From Akkermansia muciniphila (GTDB taxonomy: Bacteria > Verrucomicrobiota > Verrucomicrobiia > Limisphaerales > SIAT01), in the NCBI GenBank assembly GCA_945860945.1, contig CAMASG010000010.1, forward strand, positions 1 through 49,167: a stretch of DNA of 49,167 bases, read 5' to 3'. How positions within the stretch are numbered: position 1 is the first letter of the stretch; every line of letters starts with the position of its first letter. Positions 29,625 through 40,200 of the stretch are shown piece after piece. The position numbers were made by a program, and so were the translations under genes. The notes beneath the pieces were generated by a model that saw only the letters and a program-made list of their open reading frames with translations, did not search any database and was not told the origin of the DNA.

Positions 29625-31153
29625 TGCGTTGACTCCATCTTGCTCGGGTTGCCAAGCGATGAAGGCGCGGTCACAACGGCCGTCGGTCGGTGATCCACGA
29701 TTTTCTGTTCCTTGAGCAGCGCCCCGACGCCCTGCAGCCGGCGCATTTCGTCGGCGTTGTGGAAGAGAATCCGGTTCGGGTGAATCTCCGTCTGCGCAGC
29801 GAAACGATTGTCCAATTCGTGCACGAGTTTCTCATCTGAATCGCTGCCGATCTTGTGGATGTGAAGAATCAGCTCGTCCAACTCGTGCGGGTCGTCGTGC
29901 TGTTTGCGGAGCTCAATCTGCCACGCGCCGATGCCGGTCATATCATCGAGCACATGCTCGAGCTGATTGAAGTCCACGAGCGTCCCTTTGATTTTATCGA
30001 GATGCATCGTCTTAATCTCAGTGCTGCGGGAGATGTTGCCGATGAGGCGGGGGGTGACGCGGCGGCAATGCGGGCAGCGCTCATACGTGAGGCCACCGTC
30101 AATGAAATCGCCAGTGCGGTAGCGGAGCACGACCGAGCCGCGCGAATCGAGCGGCGTGAAAACGAGTTCACCCGGATGACCCGCGGGGACCGGTTCGCCG
30201 CTCTTCGGATCCACGACTTCGAAGAGGCCGAGATCGGGGAAAAGATGGTAACCGCTGGACGGTTGGTGAATCGGAAACGGGCATTCGGCCCACGCCATCT
30301 TGGCCTCGGTGAATCCGTAAGTGGAGACGACATCGACCTCGGTCGCGCCGAGTTGGCGGGCGAGCGTGGCGAGCTTGAGACGCATGCCGGGCGGCACTTT
30401 CTCGCCGCCGAGAACGATGCGGCGGAGCTTGGGGCAACGCACGCCTTCCTCGGTCGCGAGATGCAACACGTGATAGAGGAACGTCGGCATCCCGATGAGC
30501 ACATCGGGCTGGAGCTTGGCGATGAAACGGAGCTGGCCTTCGGTGCCCATCACCTTGCCGCCGCCGCTGCTGAGCGTGTACACACCGAATTCCGTCCCGC
30601 CATAATGCGTGAGCCAGAAGGCAAGGTGCGGCGCGTAGGGAAACATGTTCAGCAGACGCATCTCGCGCGTGGCACCGCACGTCTCGAACACACGGCGGCC
30701 GGCTTCCGCGAGCAATCGTAGATCGCGCGCGGTGAAGAGGAACGGCACCGGATCTGCCGAGCGACCGGTGGTGGTCGTCATCATGATGGGCCGGAACTCC
30801 TCTTCGAGTTCGCGTTTCACCGTCGCGCGACCGTGCAGCAGAGCGCGAAGAATCGTGCTGGGACGGCGAGCGAGAACTTCCTTGTCGGGGATGAGAATAT
30901 AATCGCGTGCGCGCTGCGGCTGGTCGGGTGTCGCTATGAGGTCGGCTTTACTCGTGAAGGGCAGCCGCCGCAAATCGTCGAGCGAACGGAACGAGTCGGA
31001 ATCGAGTTTCAAGCGCTGGAACATCTCGCGGTAGTGGGCGGAGAACGGCACGACCACGTCGCGCAGGTAGCGGCGCAGCTTCGCCGACTGGCGGCGCTTC
31101 ACTTCGGCCTCAGGCAACGGCGGCCAGGATGTCATGGGTGCGGTGGTGTTCAT
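29621..31153 (-). CDS. PaaK-like adenylate-forming acyl-CoA ligase
   Basis: The 510-residue protein resembles phenylacetate-CoA ligase-type adenylating enzymes. It has the P-loop-like TTTTGRSADPVPF segment (the family's SSGTTGxP counterpart), STYGFTEAKMAWAEC, the acceptor block GELVFTPLDSRGSVVLRYRTGDF with the ATP-binding Asp, and a C-terminal lid domain. A CPHC motif (YERCPHCRRVTPRL) is present, as in this subfamily. In this operon it should activate a carboxylic acid, most simply a fatty acid, to its CoA ester; the acid is not readable from sequence. The ATG at 31153 has AAAGGA six bases before it and overlaps the patatin gene by 44 bp. Confidence 0.87.
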   Translation of the reverse strand: MNTTAPMTSWPPLPEAEVKRRQSAKLRRYLRDVVVPFSAHYREMFQRLKLDSDSFRSLDDLRRLPFTSKADLIATPDQPQRARDYILIPDKEVLARRPSTILRALLHGRATVKRELEEEFRPIMMTTTTGRSADPVPFLFTARDLRLLAEAGRRVFETCGATREMRLLNMFPYAPHLAFWLTHYGGTEFGVYTLSSGGGKVMGTEGQLRFIAKLQPDVLIGMPTFLYHVLHLATEEGVRCPKLRRIVLGGEKVPPGMRLKLATLARQLGATEVDVVSTYGFTEAKMAWAECPFPIHQPSSGYHLFPDLGLFEVVDPKSGEPVPAGHPGELVFTPLDSRGSVVLRYRTGDFIDGGLTYERCPHCRRVTPRLIGNISRSTEIKTMHLDKIKGTLVDFNQLEHVLDDMTGIGAWQIELRKQHDDPHELDELILHIHKIGSDSDEKLVHELDNRFAAQTEIHPNRILFHNADEMRRLQGVGALLKEQKIVDHRPTAVVTAPSSLGNPSKMESTQ

Positions 31154-32750
31154 TGGATTCCTTTCTGGCAATCAATGCCTTGATCTCATCGAGGTGCTCA
31201 AGTGCGGCGGTGCGGCCCAGCTCGATGTATTTGCGCGGACGATTGAACTCGAACCAGTGGGAGTCGCAGGAAAGCGGGCGCAGCACGATGTCCGCGTGCT
31301 TGCTGGATTCCTCGGCGAGGAGCATCTGCGCGGCGTTCATGCTCTGGAGCATGATGTCGAGCACGTTTCCGGGCGCGAAGTAGTTGAAGTGGCGGTGGAG
31401 AAATTCGAGAGGGCTGAATTGCGGACCGTGTACGGCCTCTTGCTCACGCTCGCGCTCGCGCACACATTTCAGAAAGGCCGGCGTGGGAATCACGTTCACC
31501 GCGATGATTCGATCAATGCCCTGCTGCTGCAACACGCTCACCGGCACTGGGTCCACGATGCCGCCATCGACGAACGTCTCCGCGCCGATGCGAACCGGCA
31601 CCCACACACCGGGAATCGCCGTGCTGGCGCGGACGGCATCCACCACGCTGCCGGAGGTGAAGACCGTGCGTTCGAGTGTGGCAAGATTTGTCGCCACAAC
31701 ACGCAACGGACGAACGAGGTCGGAGAAGTTCACTTCGCCAATAGTGCGGCGCAGGCGACGCCTCACGCTCCAGCCGAGAAGGAACCCGCGGCGCGGCGGC
31801 AACGCGGGATCCACGAGCTTGAGAAAACCGAAACGACCTTCCAGCTCGCAGGCGAACTTTTCGAGCTGCGGACCGTCGTGTCCCGAGGCCCAAACGGCTC
31901 CGATGTACGCGCCCATGCTGCAGCCCGCGATGGCGTCCACCTCGATGCCGTTCTCTTCCAGCACTTGGATCACGCCGATGTGTGCCAAGCCCTTCGCTGC
32001 ACCCGCCGAGAGCACTAGTCCGACTCGGCGGCGGCAAATCTCTCTCGCCCACGAACGGATCTGGCGATCAAAACAATCCGCACGCGCGTGCAGATAGAGG
32101 GGCGGATGCGGCGAACGCGCCACGGGCGAATCCGCCGCCACACGTCGATCCTCAGGCACGAAACAGACTGGGCGGATGCGCGATTCATCGCCGCGATTGT
32201 GTGCGCGCACCTCGCGCAGGAGCAGGTTGTAGTTGAGCATCTCCTCGGACGTTTGCTCGAAGACCAGATACGCGTTGTCGGCCATCACCAACCCCTCGAT
32301 GGCGGGATGGATTGGCAACTCCGCGCCCATCAACATCAGCACATGCCGGTAAACCCGCGTGTAACGCGCGAGCAACGCCGCGAGCAACGGCGCCTCGGCG
32401 GGCAGACCTGCCACTTGCACCACGAGTCGATCGAAGCCTGCGTCCGTCGACTGCGGGTACGGCAGCGTGCTTTCCGCATACGTAAGGTCTTTGATGGAAA
32501 GATCGTTCAAGCGAAGCCGCCCTTCACCCAAGGTCAGTTCCACGAGCAATACCGGTTGTTGCGTTGCTTCCTGCAGTGCGAGAGCGAGCGTGTCGGCGAT
32601 GCGACCGACTGGGAGATTATTGGAAAGTGGCGCGAGGGCAATCAACCGCCCGCGGGCGCGCGGGCGAGGGAAGATTGGTGGGTTCTCCGGCAACAGCGCC
32701 GCGCCCCTCCGATCCTGTGCGGATTCGTTTATGGGTATCGGCCAGTTCAT
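31110..32750 (-). CDS. Patatin-like phospholipase (RssA/NTE type)
   Basis: The 546-residue protein has a C-terminal patatin domain with an oxyanion block SAGAAKGLAHIG (248-259, where the usual Gly-rich GGGxRG is relaxed), nucleophile Ser278 in GCSMG and the dyad Asp395 in DGG. It should be a serine lipase/esterase that frees fatty acids. The first 230 residues are a different domain (IALAPLSNNLPVGRIADTLA...) that resembles the linker region in front of the patatin domain in NTE-type enzymes. It lacks a signal peptide. It is the first gene of the operon and overlaps the ligase gene by 44 bp, which links lipid hydrolysis to acyl-CoA formation. Confidence 0.92.
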   Translation of the reverse strand: MNWPIPINESAQDRRGAALLPENPPIFPRPRARGRLIALAPLSNNLPVGRIADTLALALQEATQQPVLLVELTLGEGRLRLNDLSIKDLTYAESTLPYPQSTDAGFDRLVVQVAGLPAEAPLLAALLARYTRVYRHVLMLMGAELPIHPAIEGLVMADNAYLVFEQTSEEMLNYNLLLREVRAHNRGDESRIRPVCFVPEDRRVAADSPVARSPHPPLYLHARADCFDRQIRSWAREICRRRVGLVLSAGAAKGLAHIGVIQVLEENGIEVDAIAGCSMGAYIGAVWASGHDGPQLEKFACELEGRFGFLKLVDPALPPRRGFLLGWSVRRRLRRTIGEVNFSDLVRPLRVVATNLATLERTVFTSGSVVDAVRASTAIPGVWVPVRIGAETFVDGGIVDPVPVSVLQQQGIDRIIAVNVIPTPAFLKCVREREREQEAVHGPQFSPLEFLHRHFNYFAPGNVLDIMLQSMNAAQMLLAEESSKHADIVLRPLSCDSHWFEFNRPRKYIELGRTAALEHLDEIKALIARKESNEHHRTHDILAAVA

Positions 32751-33051
32751 TCCGTCGTCCGCCGGCGACGTAATACACGTGTGCGGGTACGCCGCGAAGG
32801 CTAGCCCCTCGTCGGAATCACGGGTAGACCGTCGTCGGACTTGGTCTGGATATTTCCAATCATTTAACTACCTCATCTATTACTAACCCGCCGTGAACCA
32901 AACTAATGCTAGTTGCACGAGCCGTCAAATGAAGCACGGCAGAAAAGTGAGGAAAGTTTTTGAAGGCGAGTTTCCGCTAACCCGCACCGTAAAAATGCCG
33001 ATTGGGGGAGGTTCGAGTGGAGGCGATAGAGACGAAACTTCCGCGCGCACT
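32751..33051. other. 301-bp intergenic region upstream of the fatty-acid operon
   Basis: The stretch 32840-32905 is clearly AT-richer than its surroundings and includes a small inverted repeat AACTA-ATGC-TAGTT at about 32913-32926. The operon promoter (minus strand) must be here, but I find no convincing -35/-10 pair. No terminator with a T-run follows the sulfatase gene that ends at 33052. Confidence 0.5.
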
Positions 33052-34575
33052 CTACTGAGTAGCTTTCTTCTTCCCCTTCGCCTCGCCGGCGGCCGCAGGC
33101 TTCGTCGGATCCATTCGTTTATAGTCGGCCTCGGTCGGGCCGCCGCCGAATTGCTTCCAGTAAATTTCTGCGAAGGGATTCAGCTTTGGGCCTACGACTT
33201 TTTCATTCACGAGCAACGGTTGGCAGTCGGCCCACCACCGGTCGTAAGCGGCGGCCAGCTGCTTCACGACTTCGGGATGCTCCGCGGCCACGTCGGTCCT
33301 CTCGCTGTAATCGGCGGCCACGTCGAAGAGTTGCCACTTCGGCGTCGCGCCGCCGTTCGGCGAGACGAGATGCCAGCGCGTGTTGCGCACGCTGCACATG
33401 GCGAACTTCGCGAGGTTCGGATCGGAGAACTTCGGCCAGCGGCCCAAGTGCGTGAACTGGATGCGATCAGGGAGCGTGCCGATCGGTTTCTCCAGCAACG
33501 GCACAAGACTGCGACCTTCGATTTGTTGCTTCACCGCATCGGACAACTTCGCCCCGGTAATTTCCGCGAGTGTCGGAAAGAAATCCATATGCGCTGCGAG
33601 TGCGCCGCAATCCGCCGGCTTCAGTGTGCCAGACCAACGCCAGAAAGAGCTTGCGCGTGTGCCGCCGAGCCACGCGCTGCCCTTGCTGCCGCGCATTCCA
33701 GCGTTCCAGACAGGCACGCCTGCGGTGCCGCCGTTGTCGTTCATGAAGATGACGAGCGTGTCTTTCGCAATGCCCCACTCGTCGAGTTTCGCCAGCACCT
33801 TGCCGACGTTCTGGTCAATGTTATGAACCATGCCGAGAAAGCTCGCGGCTTGATCGTTCGGCGTCTTGCCCGCGTAGAGCGCCTTGTCTTCGGGGCGCGC
33901 GTTGTAAGGCGCGTGCGGCGCGTTCGACGGAATGTAGGCGAAGAACGGCTTGTCGCTCTTGCGTTGCGCATCCATCCACTGCGTCGCCTGCTCGTAAAAA
34001 ACGTCGGTGCAATAGCCCTTCGTCTTCACGAACTTCCCGTTGTGCAGAATGGCAGGATTGAAATAGGAGTTACCCGGCGCGTCGCCGCCGCTGCCCTTAT
34101 ACGACTGACCAATGCCGCCCGCGCCGTGGATGAACGTCTCATCGAAGCCGCGCCGTCCCGGCTGATACTCGGCTTCATCACCGAGGTGCCACTTGCCGAA
34201 GATGCCCGTCGTGTAACCCGCAGACTTGAGCACTTGCGCGAGCGTCGTTGCTTTCAGCGTGAGCCGTTCGCGTTCGAGAATGGTGTGCGTGATGCCGTTC
34301 TTGAACTCATGCCGCCCCGTGAACAACGCGCTGCGTGTCGGGGCACACGTGGGGCTGACGTGGAAGTCGGTGAACCGTACGCCCTCGGCGTGGAGGCGAT
34401 CGAGATTCGGCGTTTTGAGAACAGGATTCCCGTGCGCGGAGATGTCGCCGTAGCCCTGATCGTCGGTGAAGAAGAAAACGATGTTCGGGCGTTTGCCCGC
34501 CAGCGAAGCAGCGAAAGAGTAATCCGCCAAAAGAAACATCGCGGACACGAGCAGGAGAGAAAGAATGGATTTCAT
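33052..34575 (-). CDS. Exported sulfatase (type I)
   Basis: The 507-residue precursor has a signal peptide (about 1-23) and the sulfatase fold: metal-binding FTDDQGYGD (D38, D39), the formylglycine motif C77-A-P79-T-R81 followed by SALFTGR, and the GKWHLG block. Cys77 must be oxidised to formylglycine for activity. It removes sulfate from an ester, most likely on a polysaccharide; the substrate is not readable. It ends in a Lys-rich tail (GEAKGKKKATQ). The start is the ATG at 34575, where the signal peptide begins. It lies 38 nt after a second sulfatase gene, likely on one transcript. Confidence 0.93.
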   Translation of the reverse strand: MKSILSLLLVSAMFLLADYSFAASLAGKRPNIVFFFTDDQGYGDISAHGNPVLKTPNLDRLHAEGVRFTDFHVSPTCAPTRSALFTGRHEFKNGITHTILERERLTLKATTLAQVLKSAGYTTGIFGKWHLGDEAEYQPGRRGFDETFIHGAGGIGQSYKGSGGDAPGNSYFNPAILHNGKFVKTKGYCTDVFYEQATQWMDAQRKSDKPFFAYIPSNAPHAPYNARPEDKALYAGKTPNDQAASFLGMVHNIDQNVGKVLAKLDEWGIAKDTLVIFMNDNGGTAGVPVWNAGMRGSKGSAWLGGTRASSFWRWSGTLKPADCGALAAHMDFFPTLAEITGAKLSDAVKQQIEGRSLVPLLEKPIGTLPDRIQFTHLGRWPKFSDPNLAKFAMCSVRNTRWHLVSPNGGATPKWQLFDVAADYSERTDVAAEHPEVVKQLAAAYDRWWADCQPLLVNEKVVGPKLNPFAEIYWKQFGGGPTEADYKRMDPTKPAAAGEAKGKKKATQ

Positions 34576-34613
34576 AATGTCATCAATCGGAAACCAAACT
34601 CGCGGAGTCTGGA

Positions 34614-36266
34614 TCACGGGGCTTTCTTCGCCCCTTTCTTGCCGGCACCGACAGTCTCCGGATCGCTGAATGGCGGCTTGTCGAACGCGTCCCCCGCGCC
34701 GGTCACGCGCGGATCGCCCGCGTCCTTGAGCATTTTCATCAGTCGTTCGGACAACGCCTTCTTCTGATCAGCGTAGGCAGGATTGGCGGCGACGTTGTGG
34801 ATTTGGTCGCGGTCTTTCGCCAAATCGTAAAGCTCCTCGGCGGGGCGTTTGCCGAAGGCGTAGTCGTAATGCCATTTCCACTGCGAGTCGTTGCGATGGG
34901 CGACGAACCACGCTTTCGCAGGTCCGGCGTCCATATCGGCGAAGCCGACACGCGTGTCGAACTCCAGTTCGTTTTGGGATGGCGCGCTGGTGTCCGCGAT
35001 CGCGTGCGGCGCGCCCATCGGCCAGCGGTCGGGCGCGAAGTTGCGGATGTAGAGAAAATCTCCCGTGCGCAACGCGCGGTGCGGATACGGCAGATTACCT
35101 TCGCGTGCCATGCCGACGTGGCGCTCGCGTCCCGCGATGACCCACGTACGCGCGGCGTCCACCTGACCAGATTTTTCGCTGTGCAACACATTCAGAAGAC
35201 TGCGGCTGTTCATGCCCGGCGGTAATTTCGCACCACCCGCCTCGAGAAACGTTGGCGCCAAATCCGGCAGACTGACGAAATCATCCACCACGCGGCCGGC
35301 CTTGATTCCGGGTCCGGCGGCGGCGAGCGAGACACCGATACCGAAGTCGTACAGGTTACATTTGCCGCCGGGAAAACCCGGCGCACCGTGGTCGCCACTG
35401 ATGACGATGAGTGTGCGGTCGAGTTCGCCGGCGGCCTCCAACTTCTTCAGCAACTCGCCGATGTAGGCATCGAACGCCTGCACTTCGCCGAGGTAATCCC
35501 CGAAATCCTGGCGTATCTCGGGCACGTCCGGCAGGAACTTCGGGAGCTTGTCTTTGAGCGCGTCCGGCTCGATGCCCCACAGTTTTTTGCCGCTGCCTTT
35601 CACCCACGTGCGATGCACTGTCGTCGGGCCGAACCAGTAGAGCCACGGCTGGCCAGGCTTCTGGTCGGCAAGGAACGCGTCGAAGTTGCCGCGCACTTCG
35701 GCGAGCAGTTTGCCGCGCGCGTCGGAGAGCGACACGCCTTCGCCGATCATCTTCGTGACGTTCTCGGAGAAGTTGTTGTGCTGCGCGCCCGCCTTTTGAT
35801 AGGCGAACTGCTGCCCGCCGAACGGCGCGTCCGCCGGCGTGCCGGGGCTCCAGACTTTGAACGATTTGCCGATGTGATAGCCCGCGTCGCGCAGCAGCAA
35901 CGGCCACGTCGGAATGTTCGCATCCCATACCGCGCCTTGAAGAATAGCGCCGCGGCCGGTGTTGAAGAAATAACGACCCGAGAGCAACGAACTGCGGCAG
36001 GGCGTGCAGGAGGGCGCGTTGACGAAGGCGTTTTTGAAGAGCACGCCGCGCTGAGCCACGCGGTCGATATTCGGCGTCTTGACGACATCGCTCGGCGAAG
36101 GCCGTCCGTTCACCTTCGCGTAAGCGCTCGCGTAACGGCCCCAATCGTCCGCGAAACAAAAGAGGATGTTGGGGCGTTGCGACGTCGTGGCGAAGCGCGC
36201 CGGTTCCGCGGCGAAACCGGATTGGCAGAGAATGAGAAGGGCGGTGAAGAGTAGGCGGGCTTTCAT
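34614..36266 (-). CDS. Exported sulfatase (type I)
   Basis: The 550-residue precursor has a signal peptide ([20 protein letters not shown]) and the sulfatase motifs: metal pair in [10 protein letters not shown] (D40, D41), formylglycine site C87-T-P89-C-R91 followed by SSLLSGRY, and [14 protein letters not shown] with the conserved Asp/His of the C-terminal metal site. The sequence differs strongly from the sulfatase encoded next, so the pair is not a recent duplication and probably acts on different bonds. It ends [11 protein letters not shown], a Lys-rich tail like that of its neighbour. Confidence 0.93.
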   Translation of the reverse strand: MKARLLFTALLILCQSGFAAEPARFATTSQRPNILFCFADDWGRYASAYAKVNGRPSPSDVVKTPNIDRVAQRGVLFKNAFVNAPSCTPCRSSLLSGRYFFNTGRGAILQGAVWDANIPTWPLLLRDAGYHIGKSFKVWSPGTPADAPFGGQQFAYQKAGAQHNNFSENVTKMIGEGVSLSDARGKLLAEVRGNFDAFLADQKPGQPWLYWFGPTTVHRTWVKGSGKKLWGIEPDALKDKLPKFLPDVPEIRQDFGDYLGEVQAFDAYIGELLKKLEAAGELDRTLIVISGDHGAPGFPGGKCNLYDFGIGVSLAAAGPGIKAGRVVDDFVSLPDLAPTFLEAGGAKLPPGMNSRSLLNVLHSEKSGQVDAARTWVIAGRERHVGMAREGNLPYPHRALRTGDFLYIRNFAPDRWPMGAPHAIADTSAPSQNELEFDTRVGFADMDAGPAKAWFVAHRNDSQWKWHYDYAFGKRPAEELYDLAKDRDQIHNVAANPAYADQKKALSERLMKMLKDAGDPRVTGAGDAFDKPPFSDPETVGAGKKGAKKAP

Positions 36267-36333
36267 CGTGGTTGAGGGATTGAGAGTTTTTAGCAGCAGC
36301 GCTCGCCGGACTCTTTATGACAATTTCAAAACC

Positions 36334-37153
36334 TTACTTGGTCGCGTTCAACGTCAGACGCAACCACTCGATGAGCTTGGACACGTATTCCGGATGCGCC
36401 TTTTCCCAGCCGCCCATGCCGTGGCCGCCGTCGGGAATCGTGTGAAGGTCGCAACGGTTGCCGAGCGACTTCGTCCGCTCCTGAAATTTCACCGACTGCT
36501 CGTATGGCACAGCCTCGTCCTTTGTGCCATGGATGAGCAGGAACGGCGGAAGACCTTTGTGAAGATAGGTCGTCGCGGAAGCCGCACGCAAGGTTTTCCA
36601 CGCGCCGTCATTCAGCTCTGTCAGACCGAGCAGAGCGGTCATCGAACCGCCGAGCGCGGGGCGGCTCTTCACTTGAAGTTCCAAATCGTGCGGCGCGTAG
36701 AAGGGCACCACCGCCGCCACAGAAGTCTCGCCAACGCCACGCACACCGATGTAGGAAACCAAGTGTCCGCCCGCCGATTCACCGATGAGCGCGATGCGTT
36801 TCGGATCGGCCTTGTATTCCTTCGCGTGGGCCTTCACCCAGCGGATGGCTCGCTCGACATCGTCGGCACACGCCGGCCACTGGTGCTGGGGTGCGAGGCG
36901 GTAATTGATGGTGAACCAAGCGAAATTCGCGCGGGTGAGCGGCTCGAACAGGGGGCTTGATGTAGCTCGTCTTGTCACCTTTAGTGAAGCCACCGCCGTG
37001 GACGAGAATGACCGTCGGGAACGGCCCACCACCATCGGGGATATTCGCATCGAGCGTGAGGCTCACGTCGCCGACCTTGGCGAATTCGATGTCCTTTTTT
37101 AGCTCGGCGAGAATCGTCGTGGCCGTCAATAGCAGGCAGAGGAGATAGCGCAT
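36334..37153 (-). pseudogene. Alpha/beta-hydrolase (esterase), frameshifted in a G5 run
   Basis: Two overlapping frames together make one exported esterase. The N-terminal part starts at the ATG at 37153 with a signal peptide (MRYLLCLLLTATTILA) and carries the oxyanion motif HGGG. The C-terminal part carries the nucleophile in GESAGG, the Asp in GTKDEAVP and the His in GGHGMGG. Frames switch at the run of five G on the plus strand at 36951-36955: removing one base joins SYIKP to LFEPLTRANFAWF and gives a normal 272-residue protein; the total length of 820 nt is one more than a multiple of three. It is either a real inactivating mutation, phase variation, or a sequencing error. Everything else is intact. 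Confidence 0.9.
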
Positions 37154-37247
37154 AGCCGGAGTGTGAAGCGGCGCGGCAAAAGCTCAAAGCCAAAATTACG
37201 CTCGAGCAAACTATCGACCGACTCACATTGGGCTCCGCGGCACTGCT

Positions 37248-40200
37248 CTACTTCTTGCCGAGCGATTCCAAGTAATCCAACAACGCCGTGAAGTCCTCCA
37301 CACTGATTCCAGAGGTGAGACCTTCGGGCATGAGCGACTTCTCCAGCTTGCTCCGTTTCGCGATATCCTTGGGCGCAATCAGGATTTCCTGCGCGAGTAC
37401 GTTACGGATAGTTATCTTGTCCGCCGCCTCGATGATCACGAAACCCTCGTGCTCCGTGCCATCCTTCAACTCGAAACGGTTCGCCACGAAACCCTGTGCC
37501 AGCGTTTTGTTCGGCAACAAAATCGCCTCGGCCAAATCGCGGCGCTTCATGATCGTGGCGACCTGCGAGAGAATCGGCCCGCGCAACGGTTCGTCCGCGC
37601 TCACGGTGTGGCAGTTCGCGCAGCCGATTTGCGCATAAAGCTCTTTGCCACGCGCGATCATGCCTTTCGTGTTCATCGCGGCAGCCATCACTTCCTCCAC
37701 CTTCAGCGAACCGAGCAGCGGTCCGGTGGTAACTGCGGTTTGAAGCTTAAGACGATCAACCGCCTTCTTCGCGGCGGCGGCAACGGTCTTGTCCGCGTCG
37801 CTCGTGGCGGCGAGAATCTTGTTCGCCAACGTTTTCTTGTTCGCGCCGATGCTGGCTTCGATCAACTGCGTACGACGCTTCGGCTCGGCCCAACCCGCAT
37901 CGAACGCAGCGGCAATTTCAGCTTTGCCCTTCTGCTTGTCCTTCAGCCGATCGTGAATGCGGAGCAGCGCAGTGTCGGCCCAAAGGCTCGAGTCGCCAGA
38001 GGCTTTCGCGGCTTCGGCGGTCAATGTGGCGAACTGTTTCTCAACCGTGGTGGAATTCAGGAACGCCTCGGTCGCGGCGTCCACAATCGTGCCGTCGCCT
38101 TTGCTCTGCTTGAGTTTCGCGATGCCCGCGAGTAACGCGCGTATCGTGTCAGCATTCAGGTCCGCCTTCGCAAGCGCGGTGATGGCGGCGGCGCGAACAT
38201 CGGTTTTCGAACCGTCGGAAGTAACATTTCTGGCGAGGAACAGCACCGCGGTGGCCGGCACGGTCTGCGCGCGGGCGAGTTGTTGCACGAGCACTGGCTC
38301 AACGCTCGCGTCCTGCGCGGCCAGCGCAAGAAGTTTGTCGAGAGACGCGCCCCCTTCGAGTCGATGGCGGTTGAGTTCGCCGGCGAGGAAGACGGCTTCC
38401 TTCGCGTCCGCCTTCGCCATGAGGTCGTTCAGCGCAGCGGCAATCTTTTTGGATTCGCTCCATTCCTCGGGCTGGAAGTAAGGCCCGCGCGTGTCGGGGC
38501 GCGTGCCCCACGAGGTGCCGGTCCACTTGCCTTCGAGAAAGTGCAGTCGAGCGAGCGCGGTGAGCAAGCCTTGGCGGCGGACGAAATCTGTCTCCTTCGC
38601 GAGGCGAGAGAGAAGGCCATCCACCACCTTCGATTCGTGCAACAGGCGCAGCACGCGGAGGGCGGCGTCACGCAATGCGGGCGAGTCGGTGCGGTCTACG
38701 ACGATCAGGCATGGCTCCGCGGCGCGGAGAGAAATGAGTGCGCGCATCGCGGTATGAGCGACGACGGCATCGGTGTCCACGAGCAATTCCACCAATGCAG
38801 GCGTGGCGTTACCGAGACGTGCGAGCGCGATGGCGGCTTCTTTGCGCGTACGTGCGTCACCGGATTTCAACGCAGCAACAATCGGCACGGAAGAAACGGA
38901 AGCCAGTTGTCGCTCGTCGTCCGCCAGAGCACGTAACACCCACGGCGCGATGGTGGCGTCGGAAGTGAGGGGCGTGATGCTGGCGTGGACTTTCGCACCG
39001 AGCGATTGCGTGAGCGCGAAGAGCGCGGCGATGCGCGACGCGAGCGGCTTTGATTTGTCAGCGACAAGAGCGGTGAGGAGAGAAGGTGTGCCGGCGGAGC
39101 TCACGCCGCTGAGCAGGAGCATCCGCCGGACGAGCGTGCGCTGCGCTTCGAGGCGGGTGCGGTGGCTCGGGTTTTCGAGCAGCTTCACCAGCGCAGCGTC
39201 GGTGGCCTTGGCGAAGTCGGGCAACTCGGCAGGTTTGAAATCCTTCGGCGTCACGCGAACGATGTAGCCGACATCCATGCCGGCCCAACTGAACGTCGCG
39301 CCTTTCCAACTCGCGGCATACACGCGGCTCGAGGCGTCCACATCGAGGTCCGTCGGGCGCGTGAGCTTGAGAAACTCGGCGGGCTTCTCGGTCTCGGCGA
39401 AGGTCGCGCCCTTCGGCGTCACCGCGTGGCGATAGATAACGCCGCGGCCCCAGTCAGCGGTGAACGGCGCGTTGGCCCACGCGGCGGGAAAACCCGGTTC
39501 GGCAATCCACGACGCGCCGCAGCCGGAACCGCCACCGTAGTCGGCGAGCGGCGCGATAAGTTCGTCGGCGAAGTTTTTATAGAGCGACGGATAACCGTGT
39601 TCTTCCAGTCCGCTGAAGTGATGAAAACGCACGTCCCAACCGCCGCCATCGTTGGTGTTGTCGCGCGCGAAGCTGTCCAGCTCGGGGCTGACGGCGGCCT
39701 CGAGAATGTTCCGCGTGCCGCGCGCGAAGAGATGCAGGCCCGTGCCGTCGGGGCGGAAACGCACGATGCCGCCGCCGCGCAGTTGAAGTTTCCGTCCGTC
39801 CGTTCCCTCGGCTTCCATGAAACCGAAGTCGCCGATAGCGGCGTAAATCCAACCGTCCACACCGAGCGAAAGTCCGTTCGACGTGTGATCCGCGGGACGG
39901 TCCTTGAAGCCGAACGCGATGTTCTTGATGATCACCTTCTCCTCATCCGCGTGGCCGTCGCCATCGCGGTCAATGAACGCGCTGACGTGCGGCGGGTGCA
40001 GGCAAATGACGCGGTCGTGATCCCAAATCAGCCCGCGCGGCGAATCCACATTCGGCACGAAAACCTTCACCTCGTCGGCCTGCCCATCACCATCAGTGTC
40101 GCGCACGCGGAGGATACGACCGAGATTCGGCAGGCGGCCGAGCGAGCCGTTGCCATCGCTGCTGACGTAGAGCGTGCCATCCGGCGCGACCGCGACGAAC

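Noticed and set aside
32893-34767. Plus-strand open frame of 624 codons opposite a sulfatase
   Set aside because: It is antisense to intact sulfatase motifs and has no recognisable domain or ribosome-binding site.
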